Source: JALWZX01 sp964506905 (GTDB lineage: Bacteria > Patescibacteriota > WWE3 > 2-01-FULL-39-13). Taken from it: 31,452 bases of DNA. The notes beneath the pieces were generated by a model. The model was not told the origin of the DNA, searched no databases, and worked only from the letters and a program-made list of their open reading frames with translations. How positions within the stretch are numbered: position 1 is the first letter of the stretch; every line of letters begins with the position of its first letter. The position numbers and the translations under genes were made by a program. The DNA lies in NCBI GenBank assembly GCA_964506905.1, contig CAZDNW010000057.1:1-31452 (forward strand). Direction: 5' to 3'. Below are positions 24,380 through 31,442 of this stretch, one piece after another.

Positions 24380-25186
24380 TTAGATTGACTCATATATCAT
24401 AAATAGTCCAAGTATTAACAATATAATTGTTAATATCATTTTTAATAGTCTTCCAGACATTCTATGGTGTATAATTTCACCAACATAAACACCTATTATC
24501 CCACCAATAGTTAGAAATATCATAATAAAAATATCTACATTACCAACAAACAAATGCGTTACAGAACTAATTAGTGTTATTATTAGTGATATTGCTAAAT
24601 CAGTACCTACTACTCTTTTTACGGGTATCTTCCAAACATATAATAAAAATAAAGCAATGATAGTTCCCCCACCAACCGACGTCATTGATACAATAATCCC
24701 AACTACTAAACCAACCAAAACCATCATAATCCGCTGACTATTTTTTGAAATAACAAATTTCTTTTCTTTTAATTTTAATTGTCTTTCTAAAATATGGTTT
24801 TTATTTAAATAAAGGCTAAAGATTGAACTTAAAAACAATAAGAATCCTATCGACAGTTGAATTATTTTATCAAATTGGTCATTTAAAGCACTTTCACTAT
24901 GCGTAAATACCAACACGCCAATTATTGCTCCAATTACACCACCTATGCTAACAAATTTAACAACACATCTTTCCAAACCGTTTCTTTTTCGATGCAAAGA
25001 CACAGCAAAAACCTTTGTAGAAGCCGAATATACTAAATCAGTTGCAACTGCAGTTGTTGTTGGAACTTTAAATATAAATATAAGGACAGGGGTCATAATT
25101 GCTCCACCACCAACACCAACCATTCCAACTAAAACACCAACAATAGCGCCTACCATAACATATAGTATATACGAGGGAATAAGCAT
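24380..25186 (-). CDS. TauE/SafE-family membrane transporter
   Basis: 268 residues from the chosen ATG. About eight helices in two homologous halves, each beginning with the family's glycine-rich helix: VGVLVGMVGVGGGAIMTPVL near the N terminus and GIIVSMTSVGGGTIIALFLL in the second half. Members export sulfite, sulfoacetate or related anions. Its place directly after the SUF operon may point to sulfur compounds, but specificity is not visible. An in-frame ATG at 25243 would add 19 residues; it is rejected because an extended -10 box (TGCTATAAT) lies inside that stretch, ten bases ahead of ATG 25186, and the shorter form starts at the first helix as is typical. Confidence 0.9.
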   Translation of the reverse strand: MLIPSYILYVMVGAIVGVLVGMVGVGGGAIMTPVLIFIFKVPTTTAVATDLVYSASTKVFAVSLHRKRNGLERCVVKFVSIGGVIGAIIGVLVFTHSESALNDQFDKIIQLSIGFLLFLSSIFSLYLNKNHILERQLKLKEKKFVISKNSQRIMMVLVGLVVGIIVSMTSVGGGTIIALFLLYVWKIPVKRVVGTDLAISLIITLISSVTHLFVGNVDIFIMIFLTIGGIIGVYVGEIIHHRMSGRLLKMILTIILLILGLFMIYESI

Positions 25187-25196
25187 ATTACACGGT

Positions 25197-25205
25197 ATTA
25201 TAGCA
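25197..25205 (-). promoter_or_regulatory. Extended -10 promoter of the TauE-type gene (TGCTATAAT)
   Basis: TGC plus perfect TATAAT on the minus strand; a start site about seven bases on leaves a leader of some three bases before ATG 25186. It fixes the gene start and lies just past the probable terminator of the SUF operon. Confidence 0.6.
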
Positions 25206-25225
25206 AATAAGTCAAAAACGGGAAA

Positions 25226-25243
25226 GTGTTTATTTGTAAACAC
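25226..25243 (-). terminator. Probable intrinsic terminator of the SUF operon
   Basis: Read on the minus strand: GTGTTTA, loop CAAA, TAAACAC (7-bp perfect stem) followed by TTTCCCGTTTTT. The stem is AT-rich and the T-run interrupted, so it is modest. Position after the last SUF-operon gene and before the TauE-type promoter fits a terminator. Confidence 0.45.
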
Positions 25244-25245
25244 GA

Positions 25246-25312
25246 AAGCGCTAGCGGTTTTGTAAGCCGATAGTCTGTGCAGGCGGGGGTCGAAATCACC
25301 TGCTTATTCAAT
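25246..25312 (+). other. GC-richer structured element with tRNA-like arms
   Basis: A 67-bp patch between the reductase stop and the terminator is clearly richer in G and C than its surroundings. On the plus strand it has a hairpin CGGTT-TTGTA-AGCCG (could mimic an anticodon arm with UGU in a 7-base loop), the palindrome CGCTAGCG, and GCAGG ... CCTGC enclosing GGGGGTCGAAATC, which looks like a T-loop sequence. A canonical cloverleaf cannot be drawn: the D-arm lacks GG, the spacing between the arms is too long and the acceptor pairing is only a distant AATAAG/CTTATT. It may be a tRNA remnant or a structured 3' UTR. Confidence 0.3.
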
Positions 25313-25320
25313 TTATAAAA

Positions 25321-26025
25321 TCAGAAAAACTTTTCATAATAAACAGCTTCAGCGTAAATACCCTTTTTCTTTAGTGCAGTAACAATTCCACTAATAGCTT
25401 TTCCAGAACCGCACACAAAAAATTGACTATCATTTTCAAAATCATTATTTTTGATATAATTCGTTAATCTGCCATTTTTATACCCATCGACTTTCTCTTT
25501 TGTCAAATAAATTTCATATTCTTTGATATAACCTTTTTGCAAATAATTCTTAAACAAATCTTCATATATAATCCAATCTTTATACCTTGTTCCCCATATT
25601 AAATGTATATTATGGTTTTTATATTCGCCTGATAAGACCAAAGTTTCAATCATCGACTTTAAAGGTGCAATACCAACGCCAGTTGCAAAAAAATATATAT
25701 TTTCTGATAGATTATCTGGCAAAGTAAATAATCCTATTTCACCAATAAATTCTATTTCATCATCTATCTGTAAATTATTTAAGAAATTAACCCCTATTCC
25801 ATTTGGGCGTTTGTCATAAGTTACGGTAAATTTACTTTTTGATTTTAAAGGGGAACTTGATATGGAGTATTGTCGCCTAGTTTGATTATCAATTTTAATT
25901 GTTATATATTGCCCAGGTCTAAAATTTAGCTCTTTTGGATTAATCATTTCAAATTCTAATTCAGTTACATTTTCAGTTAATTCATCTCTTCTTATTAATT
26001 TAGCTTTGGCATTTGAAATAGGCAT
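25321..26025 (-). CDS. FAD/NAD(P)H-binding oxidoreductase, ferredoxin-reductase family
   Basis: 234 residues of the ferredoxin-NADP+ reductase superfamily. FAD domain: NFRPGQYITIKI then RRQYSISSSP (RxYS motif, 51-54). NAD(P) domain: YFFATGVGIAPLKSMIETL (116-121 GVGIAP), HLIWGTRYKDWIIYEDLF, and FFVCGSGKAISGIV. The family's C-terminal aromatic region is YYEKFF. No iron-sulfur domain of its own, so it needs an outside partner; the ferredoxin fusion gene 17 nt upstream is the obvious candidate. The pair would move electrons between NAD(P)H and a 3Fe-4S/4Fe-4S protein, possibly to supply reductant to SUF cluster assembly (inference). It is the last gene of the SUF transcript and ends in TGA. Confidence 0.88.
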   Translation of the reverse strand: MPISNAKAKLIRRDELTENVTELEFEMINPKELNFRPGQYITIKIDNQTRRQYSISSSPLKSKSKFTVTYDKRPNGIGVNFLNNLQIDDEIEFIGEIGLFTLPDNLSENIYFFATGVGIAPLKSMIETLVLSGEYKNHNIHLIWGTRYKDWIIYEDLFKNYLQKGYIKEYEIYLTKEKVDGYKNGRLTNYIKNNDFENDSQFFVCGSGKAISGIVTALKKKGIYAEAVYYEKFF

Positions 26026-26042
26026 TATTAGTTTTAAATATT

Positions 26043-26573
26043 TTATTTTGGATATATCAAATTACCATCTTTATCATAAATTTTAATTGCAAAAACCGGA
26101 CAACTCATTGCAGCATCTAATACATCTTCATTAGTATCTCTTAATTGTTCTTTGTCACTTAGATTCCAAACTTGTTTTGAACCATTTTTTTCTACTTCTT
26201 TTAAGGTTATAACAACTTTTCCTTTTTCATCTACTTTAAAAGTTTTTTCAGCTAATACTTCACAAGGTCCGGCACCTATACATATATCTCTATCAACCTC
26301 GATTTTGCCAACCTTGAGTGTGGACTTACCATTAGATTCGTCAGTATGTTCTTCTTCATTTAAAACTGTGTTAATCTCATCTATCATTTCATCAATTTCA
26401 TCATCTGGAATTCCATGAATTTTTGCCCCTTCTTCTATAGTATCAAAATTACTCGCAAAACAACCAGCACAATGCAACCCATATGCTGTCATAATTTCTG
26501 CGGCCTTGGGATATTCTTGAATTAACTTTCCAATATTAGTGTCTCGTTTTGCGTATACTTTCTTTTTTGGCAT
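26043..26573 (-). CDS. DUF1858 domain fused to a single-cluster ferredoxin
   Basis: 176 residues. Residues 10-72 match the DUF1858 (hybrid-cluster-protein-associated disulfide) type: TNIGKLIQEYPKAAEIMTAY, GLHCAGCFAS with C35 and C38, then FDTIEEGAKIHGI. After a polar linker (73-90) a ferredoxin domain follows: DRDICIGAGPCEVLAEKTF and DAAMSCPVFAI. Its cysteines (C98, C104, C158) show CX5C...CP, the three-cysteine pattern of 3Fe-4S ferredoxins such as those serving P450s, rather than CX2CX2C. So it pairs a CxxC redox motif with a small iron-sulfur carrier. It is placed between sufU and the flavin reductase gene. An extended -10-like TGTTAATAT ends six bases before the ATG, so an internal promoter is possible. 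Role is inferred. Confidence 0.85.
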   Translation of the reverse strand: MPKKKVYAKRDTNIGKLIQEYPKAAEIMTAYGLHCAGCFASNFDTIEEGAKIHGIPDDEIDEMIDEINTVLNEEEHTDESNGKSTLKVGKIEVDRDICIGAGPCEVLAEKTFKVDEKGKVVITLKEVEKNGSKQVWNLSDKEQLRDTNEDVLDAAMSCPVFAIKIYDKDGNLIYPK

Positions 26574-26579
26574 GGTTTT

Positions 26580-26588
26580 ATATTAACA
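26580..26588 (-). promoter_or_regulatory. Candidate internal promoter of the ferredoxin-reductase pair (TGTTAATAT)
   Basis: TGT plus TAATAT on the minus strand, followed by six bases and ATG 26573. The hexamer matches the consensus at four positions only, so it is weaker than the others. If real, the redox pair can be expressed apart from the suf genes. Confidence 0.3.
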
Positions 26589-26626
26589 AACTATTATGAC
26601 TTAGCAATTATAAAATATAAAATTTA

Positions 26627-27004
26627 TTACTTATCCTTTCTTACAGCATCTTTAACAGCTTTTAATCCTACCAATGCGCAATTTTTTCTAGATGGAGTTA
26701 AATCTAAATCAATTAATGATTCTACATAATTGTCATTTAGCTTCAATAAACCACTTATATTTAGTCCAACAATATCTTCAGCTAACATTGACATATAACT
26801 TTGACTTACTGCACACCCATCTGATTTATATCCTATATCAACAATTTCACCTTCTTCATTAACCTTTATTTTAACTTCAATATTATCACCACAATGATCA
26901 TTAGAAGCCTTTCCAAAATAATCATAATTTTGCAAATCTTTTTTATAAGGTTGATTCTTAAAATAATGCATTAGTTCTTTTGTATACAATAGATTGTTGG
27001 TCAT
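26627..27004 (-). CDS. sufU: IscU/SufU-type iron-sulfur scaffold or sulfur-transfer protein
   Basis: 125 residues. Three conserved cysteines of the family are in place: NDHCGDNIEV (C38, with Asp40), DGCAVSQSYMSMLAEDIVG (C64) and SRKNCALVGLKAVKDAV (C109). Such proteins either carry nascent clusters (IscU) or, in Gram-positive SUF systems, bind zinc and take sulfur from SufS (SufU). The gene follows sufS by about 63 nt in a sufCBDS-U order, which favours the SufU role. The 18-21-residue insertion between the second and third cysteine typical of Bacillus SufU is not obvious, so the boundary to IscU is open. CATAAT lies five bases before the ATG. Confidence 0.88.
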   Translation of the reverse strand: MTNNLLYTKELMHYFKNQPYKKDLQNYDYFGKASNDHCGDNIEVKIKVNEEGEIVDIGYKSDGCAVSQSYMSMLAEDIVGLNISGLLKLNDNYVESLIDLDLTPSRKNCALVGLKAVKDAVRKDK

Positions 27005-27067
27005 ATTTGATTATGTAATAAAATACTTTAATATATCTAGATTAAAGGCATTACTTACATATTTTAA

Positions 27068-28306
27068 TTAAACAATAAAAATATCCTTGGCATTTTTAAT
27101 ACCACTTATTAAGGCGTCTACATCTTTTTCATCATTATATAAATACACACTAGCTCTTGCTGTTGTTGAGATAGTTTGTCTTGTATGCCATGGCATTACA
27201 CAATGTTGTCCTGATCTAATTGCTACACCATTTACATCTAATATTGAAGCTAAATCATGCGATGGGATTCCCATAACATTAAAACTAACTAAACCTATTT
27301 TGTTTTCATAAGTTTTTGGACCATAAATTATTACATCATTGAGCTTTTGTAATTCATCTAATAAATATTTTGCTAATTTTTTCTCATGATTATATATATT
27401 TTCTAACCCAATATCAGATAAAAATTTGCAGGCCTCAGCTAATCCAATAGCTCCACTTATATTAGGCGTACCTGCTTCTAATTTATGTGGAATTTTACCG
27501 TAAGTTGCATTAGTTAGAGAAACTTCTTTTATCATTCCACCTCCATATTTATACTCGCCAATTTCATTAAAGATATTTCTATTTATATACAAGCCACCAA
27601 TACCAAACGGTCCACACATTTTATGTCCACTAAATACCAAGAAATCTACACCTAAACTTTTAACATTAACTTTAAAATGCGAAACTGATTGAGCCCCATC
27701 TAAAACAAATCTAGGTGTTACATTAAATTTAGAACATTTGTTTTTAATGTTTTTTACAATATTTTTCACATCGTTAACTACACCAAGTACATTTGAAACA
27801 TGTGCGAATGAAACCAATTTTAATTTAGAAAAATCAATATTTAAATCATCAATTAACAATTTACCTTCGTCAGAGACTTTTATAATTTCAAGTTTTGCAT
27901 TTTTTCTTTTAGCGAGTTCTAACCATGGAACAAAATTTGAATGATGTTCTACTTCAGTTACCAATATTACATCACCTTCATTTATATTTTTTTCGCCCCA
28001 TGCTATAGCTACTAAATTTAAAGAATCTGTCGCACCATTTGTAAAGATAACTTCATCTGAAACACTAGCCCCAATAAAATCAGCAACAATTTTTCTAGAT
28101 TCTTCATATAAATTTGTCGCTTCTTCGCTCAACGTGTGATTACCCCTTTTAACATTTGCTCTGTGTTTAGTTTCGAATTCTATAATTGCATTTAATACTT
28201 TGTCAGGAATTTGCGTAGTAGCTGCATTGTCTAAATAATGCAAGTTTTTATCAAAAATTTTGCGATTAAAAATTTTAAATTCTTTTTTTATATCTTTAAA
28301 TAACAT
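27068..28306 (-). CDS. sufS: Cysteine desulfurase SufS
   Basis: 412 residues, normal for class II cysteine desulfurases. LDNAATTQIPDKVLNAI at the N terminus, TEVEHHSNFVPW (H121, H122), FVLDGAQSVSHFKVNV (D203 holding the PLP ring), the Schiff-base lysine K229 in FSGHKMCGPFGIGGLY, and the sulfur-carrying cysteine C369 in IRSGQHCVMPW. It takes sulfur from L-cysteine as a persulfide, leaving alanine, and hands it to SufU or SufBCD. It starts 33 nt after the sufD stop on the same strand. No Shine-Dalgarno motif ahead of the ATG. Confidence 0.95.
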   Translation of the reverse strand: MLFKDIKKEFKIFNRKIFDKNLHYLDNAATTQIPDKVLNAIIEFETKHRANVKRGNHTLSEEATNLYEESRKIVADFIGASVSDEVIFTNGATDSLNLVAIAWGEKNINEGDVILVTEVEHHSNFVPWLELAKRKNAKLEIIKVSDEGKLLIDDLNIDFSKLKLVSFAHVSNVLGVVNDVKNIVKNIKNKCSKFNVTPRFVLDGAQSVSHFKVNVKSLGVDFLVFSGHKMCGPFGIGGLYINRNIFNEIGEYKYGGGMIKEVSLTNATYGKIPHKLEAGTPNISGAIGLAEACKFLSDIGLENIYNHEKKLAKYLLDELQKLNDVIIYGPKTYENKIGLVSFNVMGIPSHDLASILDVNGVAIRSGQHCVMPWHTRQTISTTARASVYLYNDEKDVDALISGIKNAKDIFIV

Positions 28307-28339
28307 ATTAATTTTTAAAACGATATGCGTTTATAATTA

Positions 28340-28939
28340 TCACAAATTAAATTCACAATTAAACCCCTGTGAATTTAAGTCTTTAATTTGATTTTTTGAT
28401 AAGTTGCTTAACAAATCATTTACAAAACCTTTAATAATTAATCCGGTAGATTGCTTTTCATCTAATCCTCTAGACATGAGATAGAACTTATAAATATCAT
28501 CAACATCTTTTATAGTTACTCCATGAGATGCTTTTACATCATCGGCTAATATCTCTAATTGAGGTGAAGAATTTGCAATTGAATCTGAAGTTATTAATAG
28601 ATTATCATTTTGTAAAAAAGAATCAGATAAAAAAGCTCCTTTTTCTATTCTTATCATACCTTCAAAATTTAAAACTGACTTATTACTTAACACACTTTTA
28701 ATATGAACTCTCGAAAACGTTTCTTTAGCACTATGTCGTGTGTAGATTTTTAAGTTAAAAGTTTTAGACTGATTTCCTAATATCAAACCTAATATATTTG
28801 ACTTTGAATTTTTGTTTTCTAATACCACTTCTAAATCATAATCAAATGTATCGTATGCAATTAAAAACAAATCTAAGTTATTCTTAACTATTATTTTTTC
28901 TCTTTTTGTTTTTATGGAATTTAAATTTATTACTTTCAT
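28340..28939 (-). CDS. sufD: Compact SufD-like scaffold subunit
   Basis: 199 residues, about half the size of ordinary SufD. The C-terminal signature is intact: SPQLEILADDVKASHGVTIK with the conserved His (H139), then FYLMSRGLDEKQSTGLIIKGF, and the beta-helix core is represented by YTRHSAKETFSRVHIKSVL and FEGMIRIEKGAFLSDS. The roughly 150-200-residue N-terminal helical region of standard SufD is missing, and the beta-helix is shortened. It probably pairs with SufB through the core domain in a SufB-SufC-SufD complex, with SufC binding the C-terminal helices. It starts 2 nt after the sufB stop, with a weak TAGGT element as a possible ribosome binding site. No frameshift or stop is seen; this looks like a genuine minimal form. 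Confidence 0.85.
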   Translation of the reverse strand: MKVINLNSIKTKREKIIVKNNLDLFLIAYDTFDYDLEVVLENKNSKSNILGLILGNQSKTFNLKIYTRHSAKETFSRVHIKSVLSNKSVLNFEGMIRIEKGAFLSDSFLQNDNLLITSDSIANSSPQLEILADDVKASHGVTIKDVDDIYKFYLMSRGLDEKQSTGLIIKGFVNDLLSNLSKNQIKDLNSQGFNCEFNL

Positions 28940-28941
28940 AA

Positions 28942-30390
28942 TTAACCTACGCTCCCTTCCATTTCTAACTCAATTAATCTATTTAATTCAAATGCATATT
29001 CCATTGGCAACTCTTTTATTATCGGTTCAATAAATCCGTTAACAATTAATGCTGAAGCTTCATCTTTTGATAACCCCCTACTCATTAGATAAAACAACTG
29101 TTCTTCATCTACTTTAGATACGCTTGCCTCATGACCTATTTTCACTTTATTATTTTCTACCTTTATATAAGGATAAGTATCTGTTCTAGAATTTTTATCT
29201 AGTAACAACGCATCGCATTCAACATTAGATTTAACCTTTTTTGCACGCTTTACAATTTTTACTAATCCTCTATAACCTGCTCTACCATTGCCTTTTGAAA
29301 TTGATTTAGAAATCACTCTTGAAGATGTGTTAGGTGCTAGATGTACCATTTTTGCACCAGTATCTTGATGTTGCCCATCTTTTGCAAAAGCTAAAGTTAA
29401 GACTTCCCCTTTAGCACCTTCTTCTAACAGATAAACAGCCGGATATTTCATTGTAACTTTAGATCCAAAATTACCATCAACCCATTCCATTGTTGCATTT
29501 TTATAAGCAAATGCCCTTTTTGTTACTAAGTTATAAACATTTGTGTACCAATTTTGAATTGTTGTATATCTAAATCTAGAATTTTCTTTAACAATTACTT
29601 CTACAACCGCTGCATGTAAAGAATACTCTGAATACATTGGTGCAGAACAACCTTCTACATAATTTGCATATGAATTTTTATCTATAATAATTAGCGTTCT
29701 CTCAAATTGCCCCATGTTGCGTGCGTTAATTCTAAAATAAGCTTGCAGTGGCTTTTGGACATTAGTATTTGGTGGAACATAAATAAACGAACCGCCTGAC
29801 CAAACTGCACTATTTAATGCAGCAAATTTATTATCGTTTGGTGAAACAACTTTTGAAAAATATTCTTCAAAATACTCTGGGTATTTTTGTAGCGCCTCGT
29901 CAGTACTCAAAAATATAACACCCAAATCTTCTAACTCTTTTTTTATAGAAGAGTAAATAACTTCGGAATCATATTGGGCTTCTACACCTGCTAAAAATTT
30001 TCGTTCGGCTTCTGGAACACCTAACCTATCAAATGTTTCTTTTATTTCATCTGGTACATCATTCCAAGATCTTTTTTTTGATTCGTTTGGTTTTACATAA
30101 TAATGCAAATTATCAAAATCAATTTCGGATAAATCAGCACCCCAATTAGGCATAGGCTTTTTCTTAAAAATTTCAAATGCTTTAAGTCGAAAATTTAACA
30201 TAAATTTAGGTTCATTTTTTTTGCTTGAAATTTTACGAATAATATCTTCGTTTAAACCTTTACCAAACTTTACAGAATTATCAGGCATAGAAAAACCTTC
30301 TTTATACTCATTTGCAATCTGATTCAAGTTATTATCATCTTTAATTTTTTTATTAGTGGAATCATTAGACTTAGGCATATTTTTAGACAT
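28942..30390 (-). CDS. sufB: Fe-S cluster assembly scaffold SufB
   Basis: 482 residues from ATG 30390. Recognisable SufB blocks: MPNWGADLSEIDFDNLHYYV, SWNDVPDEIKETFDRLGVPE, GVEAQYDSEVIYSSIKKEL, VWSGGSFIYVPPN, YVEGCSAPMYSEYSLHAAVVE, NWYTNVYNLVTKRA, VECDALLLDKNSRTDTYPYI with the cysteine at the place of E. coli Cys405, and HEASVSKVDEEQLFYLMSRG. It is the scaffold on which the cluster is built. The first 55 residues are a polar, probably disordered extension. A TTG two codons upstream is in frame, but ATG 30390 overlaps the sufC stop by 8 nt and is preferred. Cotranscribed with sufC and sufD. Confidence 0.96.
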   Translation of the reverse strand: MSKNMPKSNDSTNKKIKDDNNLNQIANEYKEGFSMPDNSVKFGKGLNEDIIRKISSKKNEPKFMLNFRLKAFEIFKKKPMPNWGADLSEIDFDNLHYYVKPNESKKRSWNDVPDEIKETFDRLGVPEAERKFLAGVEAQYDSEVIYSSIKKELEDLGVIFLSTDEALQKYPEYFEEYFSKVVSPNDNKFAALNSAVWSGGSFIYVPPNTNVQKPLQAYFRINARNMGQFERTLIIIDKNSYANYVEGCSAPMYSEYSLHAAVVEVIVKENSRFRYTTIQNWYTNVYNLVTKRAFAYKNATMEWVDGNFGSKVTMKYPAVYLLEEGAKGEVLTLAFAKDGQHQDTGAKMVHLAPNTSSRVISKSISKGNGRAGYRGLVKIVKRAKKVKSNVECDALLLDKNSRTDTYPYIKVENNKVKIGHEASVSKVDEEQLFYLMSRGLSKDEASALIVNGFIEPIIKELPMEYAFELNRLIELEMEGSVG

Positions 30391-31141
30391 TTTCAACTAT
30401 AACTTCGTAACCGTGTTTATCTAGTTTATGAGCAAGTTCTTTATCACCGCTTTTAATTATTTTTCCATCTACAAAAATATGAACATAATCAGGTGGAATA
30501 TATTGCAAAATTCTACTGTAATGTGTAATTACTAATAGTCCAACATTATTTTTTCTGGCTAAATTTTTTGCATTTTCAAAGACAACTTTTAATGCCGACA
30601 CATCAAGCCCACTATCTGTTTCATCTAAAATAGCATATTTAGGTTCTAAGACTGCCATTTGTAAAATTTCAGATTTCTTTTTTTCACCTCCGCTAAACCC
30701 TTCGTTTAAATTTCTTTCTAGAAAATCTGGGCTCATATTAAGTTCAGCCATTTTTTCTTCTACAATTTTCTTAAATTTTCTAGGTGAAACTGGTTGGTAA
30801 TCGTCATTAGATTTATGCTTTTGCACATTATTATATGCTAACCTTAAAAATTCCAAATAAGAAACACCTGGTATTTCAACAGGGTATTGAAAAGCAGAAA
30901 ATAGACCATACAACAATCTTTCATTAGGTTCTAAATTTGTTATATCAATATCGTCTAAAAAAATATTACCCTTGGTAATTTGCACAGATGGATGACCTGC
31001 AAGTGCATATGTTAGTGTTGATTTACCACTTCCATTAGGCCCCATCAAAATGTGAATCTCATTTGGTGCAATTTCTAAATTTACCCTCTTTAATATTTCT
31101 TTATTATCTCTATTTGCGTACAAATTTTTAATTTTTAACAT
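30383..31141 (-). CDS. sufC: Fe-S cluster assembly ATPase SufC
   Basis: 252 residues, typical length. ABC ATPase: Walker A GPNGSGKST (34-42), the Q-loop in FSAFQYPVEIPGVS, the family's SGGEKKKSEILQMAVLEPK signature (from S150), Walker B YAILDETDSGLD (169-180) and H-loop VITHYSRIL. SufC forms the SufBC2D complex and drives the conformational change needed for cluster assembly. The reading frame overlaps the regulator gene by 14 nt at the start and sufB by 8 nt at the end, so the first three genes are tightly coupled. Confidence 0.96.
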   Translation of the reverse strand: MLKIKNLYANRDNKEILKRVNLEIAPNEIHILMGPNGSGKSTLTYALAGHPSVQITKGNIFLDDIDITNLEPNERLLYGLFSAFQYPVEIPGVSYLEFLRLAYNNVQKHKSNDDYQPVSPRKFKKIVEEKMAELNMSPDFLERNLNEGFSGGEKKKSEILQMAVLEPKYAILDETDSGLDVSALKVVFENAKNLARKNNVGLLVITHYSRILQYIPPDYVHIFVDGKIIKSGDKELAHKLDKHGYEVIVENV

Positions 31142-31406
31142 TTTTAGTTTGAATTACACATTCAGTATGAAGATGTGGACATACCGAATTAACTGAATAA
31201 TAAACTGACTTACCTTTTTGAGTTTTACTTAATAACCCTGATTCATACATTTCTTTCAAATGATAACTTACAGTTGGTTGTCGCAACCCTATAAATTCGG
31301 TGATTTCCGAAACATTTTTCGGGCCATTTACCGCAATATATTCATACATTTTAAGACGTGTTCCAACTCCAAGATTTCTGAAGCAGAATGTACATAGTTT
31401 ATCCAT
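31128..31406 (-). CDS. ArsR-type winged-helix regulator with four cysteines, head of SUF operon
   Basis: 92 residues. A winged-helix domain of the ArsR type fills residues 10-73: GTRLKMYEYIAVNGPKNVSE, IGLRQPTVSYHLKEMYESGL (recognition helix RQPTVSYHL) and a wing KTQKGKSVYYSV. Cysteine pairs frame it: C5-x2-C8 at the N terminus and C76-x6-C83 at the C terminus with histidines between (CPHLHTEC). These could bind an iron-sulfur cluster or zinc, making it a functional analogue of SufR or IscR. It is the first gene of the SUF unit and overlaps sufC by 14 nt. A perfect palindrome covers its own -10 region, pointing to autorepression. Sensor function is inference; it is not a member of the classic SufR family by eye. 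Confidence 0.85.
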   Translation of the reverse strand: MDKLCTFCFRNLGVGTRLKMYEYIAVNGPKNVSEITEFIGLRQPTVSYHLKEMYESGLLSKTQKGKSVYYSVNSVCPHLHTECVIQTKNVKN

Positions 31407-31407
31407 G

Positions 31408-31427
31408 ATATAGATAATAATCTATAT
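31408..31427. promoter_or_regulatory. 20-bp perfect palindrome, probable operator of the SUF regulator
   Basis: ATATAGAT-AATA-ATCTATAT on the plus strand: 8-bp arms, 4-bp spacer, perfect symmetry. It sits one base upstream of the ATG at 31406 and covers the -10 box. Size, symmetry and place match an ArsR-type dimer site, so bound regulator would block transcription of the whole operon. Confidence 0.7.
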
Positions 31428-31442
31428 GAAGTGTTTTGTGAA
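31414..31442 (-). promoter_or_regulatory. SUF operon promoter (TTCACA - 17 bp - TATTAT)
   Basis: Minus strand: TTCACA at 31437-31442, a 17-bp spacer, TATTAT at 31414-31419, then seven bases and ATG 31406. Both hexamers match consensus at five of six positions with ideal spacing, the only promoter in the window with a good -35. The message should be leaderless. Confidence 0.65.

Noticed and set aside
25228..25312. Functional tRNA-Thr(UGU) gene
   Set aside because: An anticodon-like and a T-loop-like segment occur, but there is no D-arm with GG, the region between the arms is too long and acceptor pairing is poor.
25226..25320. End of a tmRNA
   Set aside because: The GGTCGAAATC segment resembles a tmRNA T-arm, but there is not enough non-coding room on either side for the roughly 300-nt molecule and no tag-coding frame.
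30391..30396. TTG start of sufB two codons upstream of the ATG
   Set aside because: ATG 30390 is adjacent, gives the usual overlap with sufC, and no signal favours TTG.
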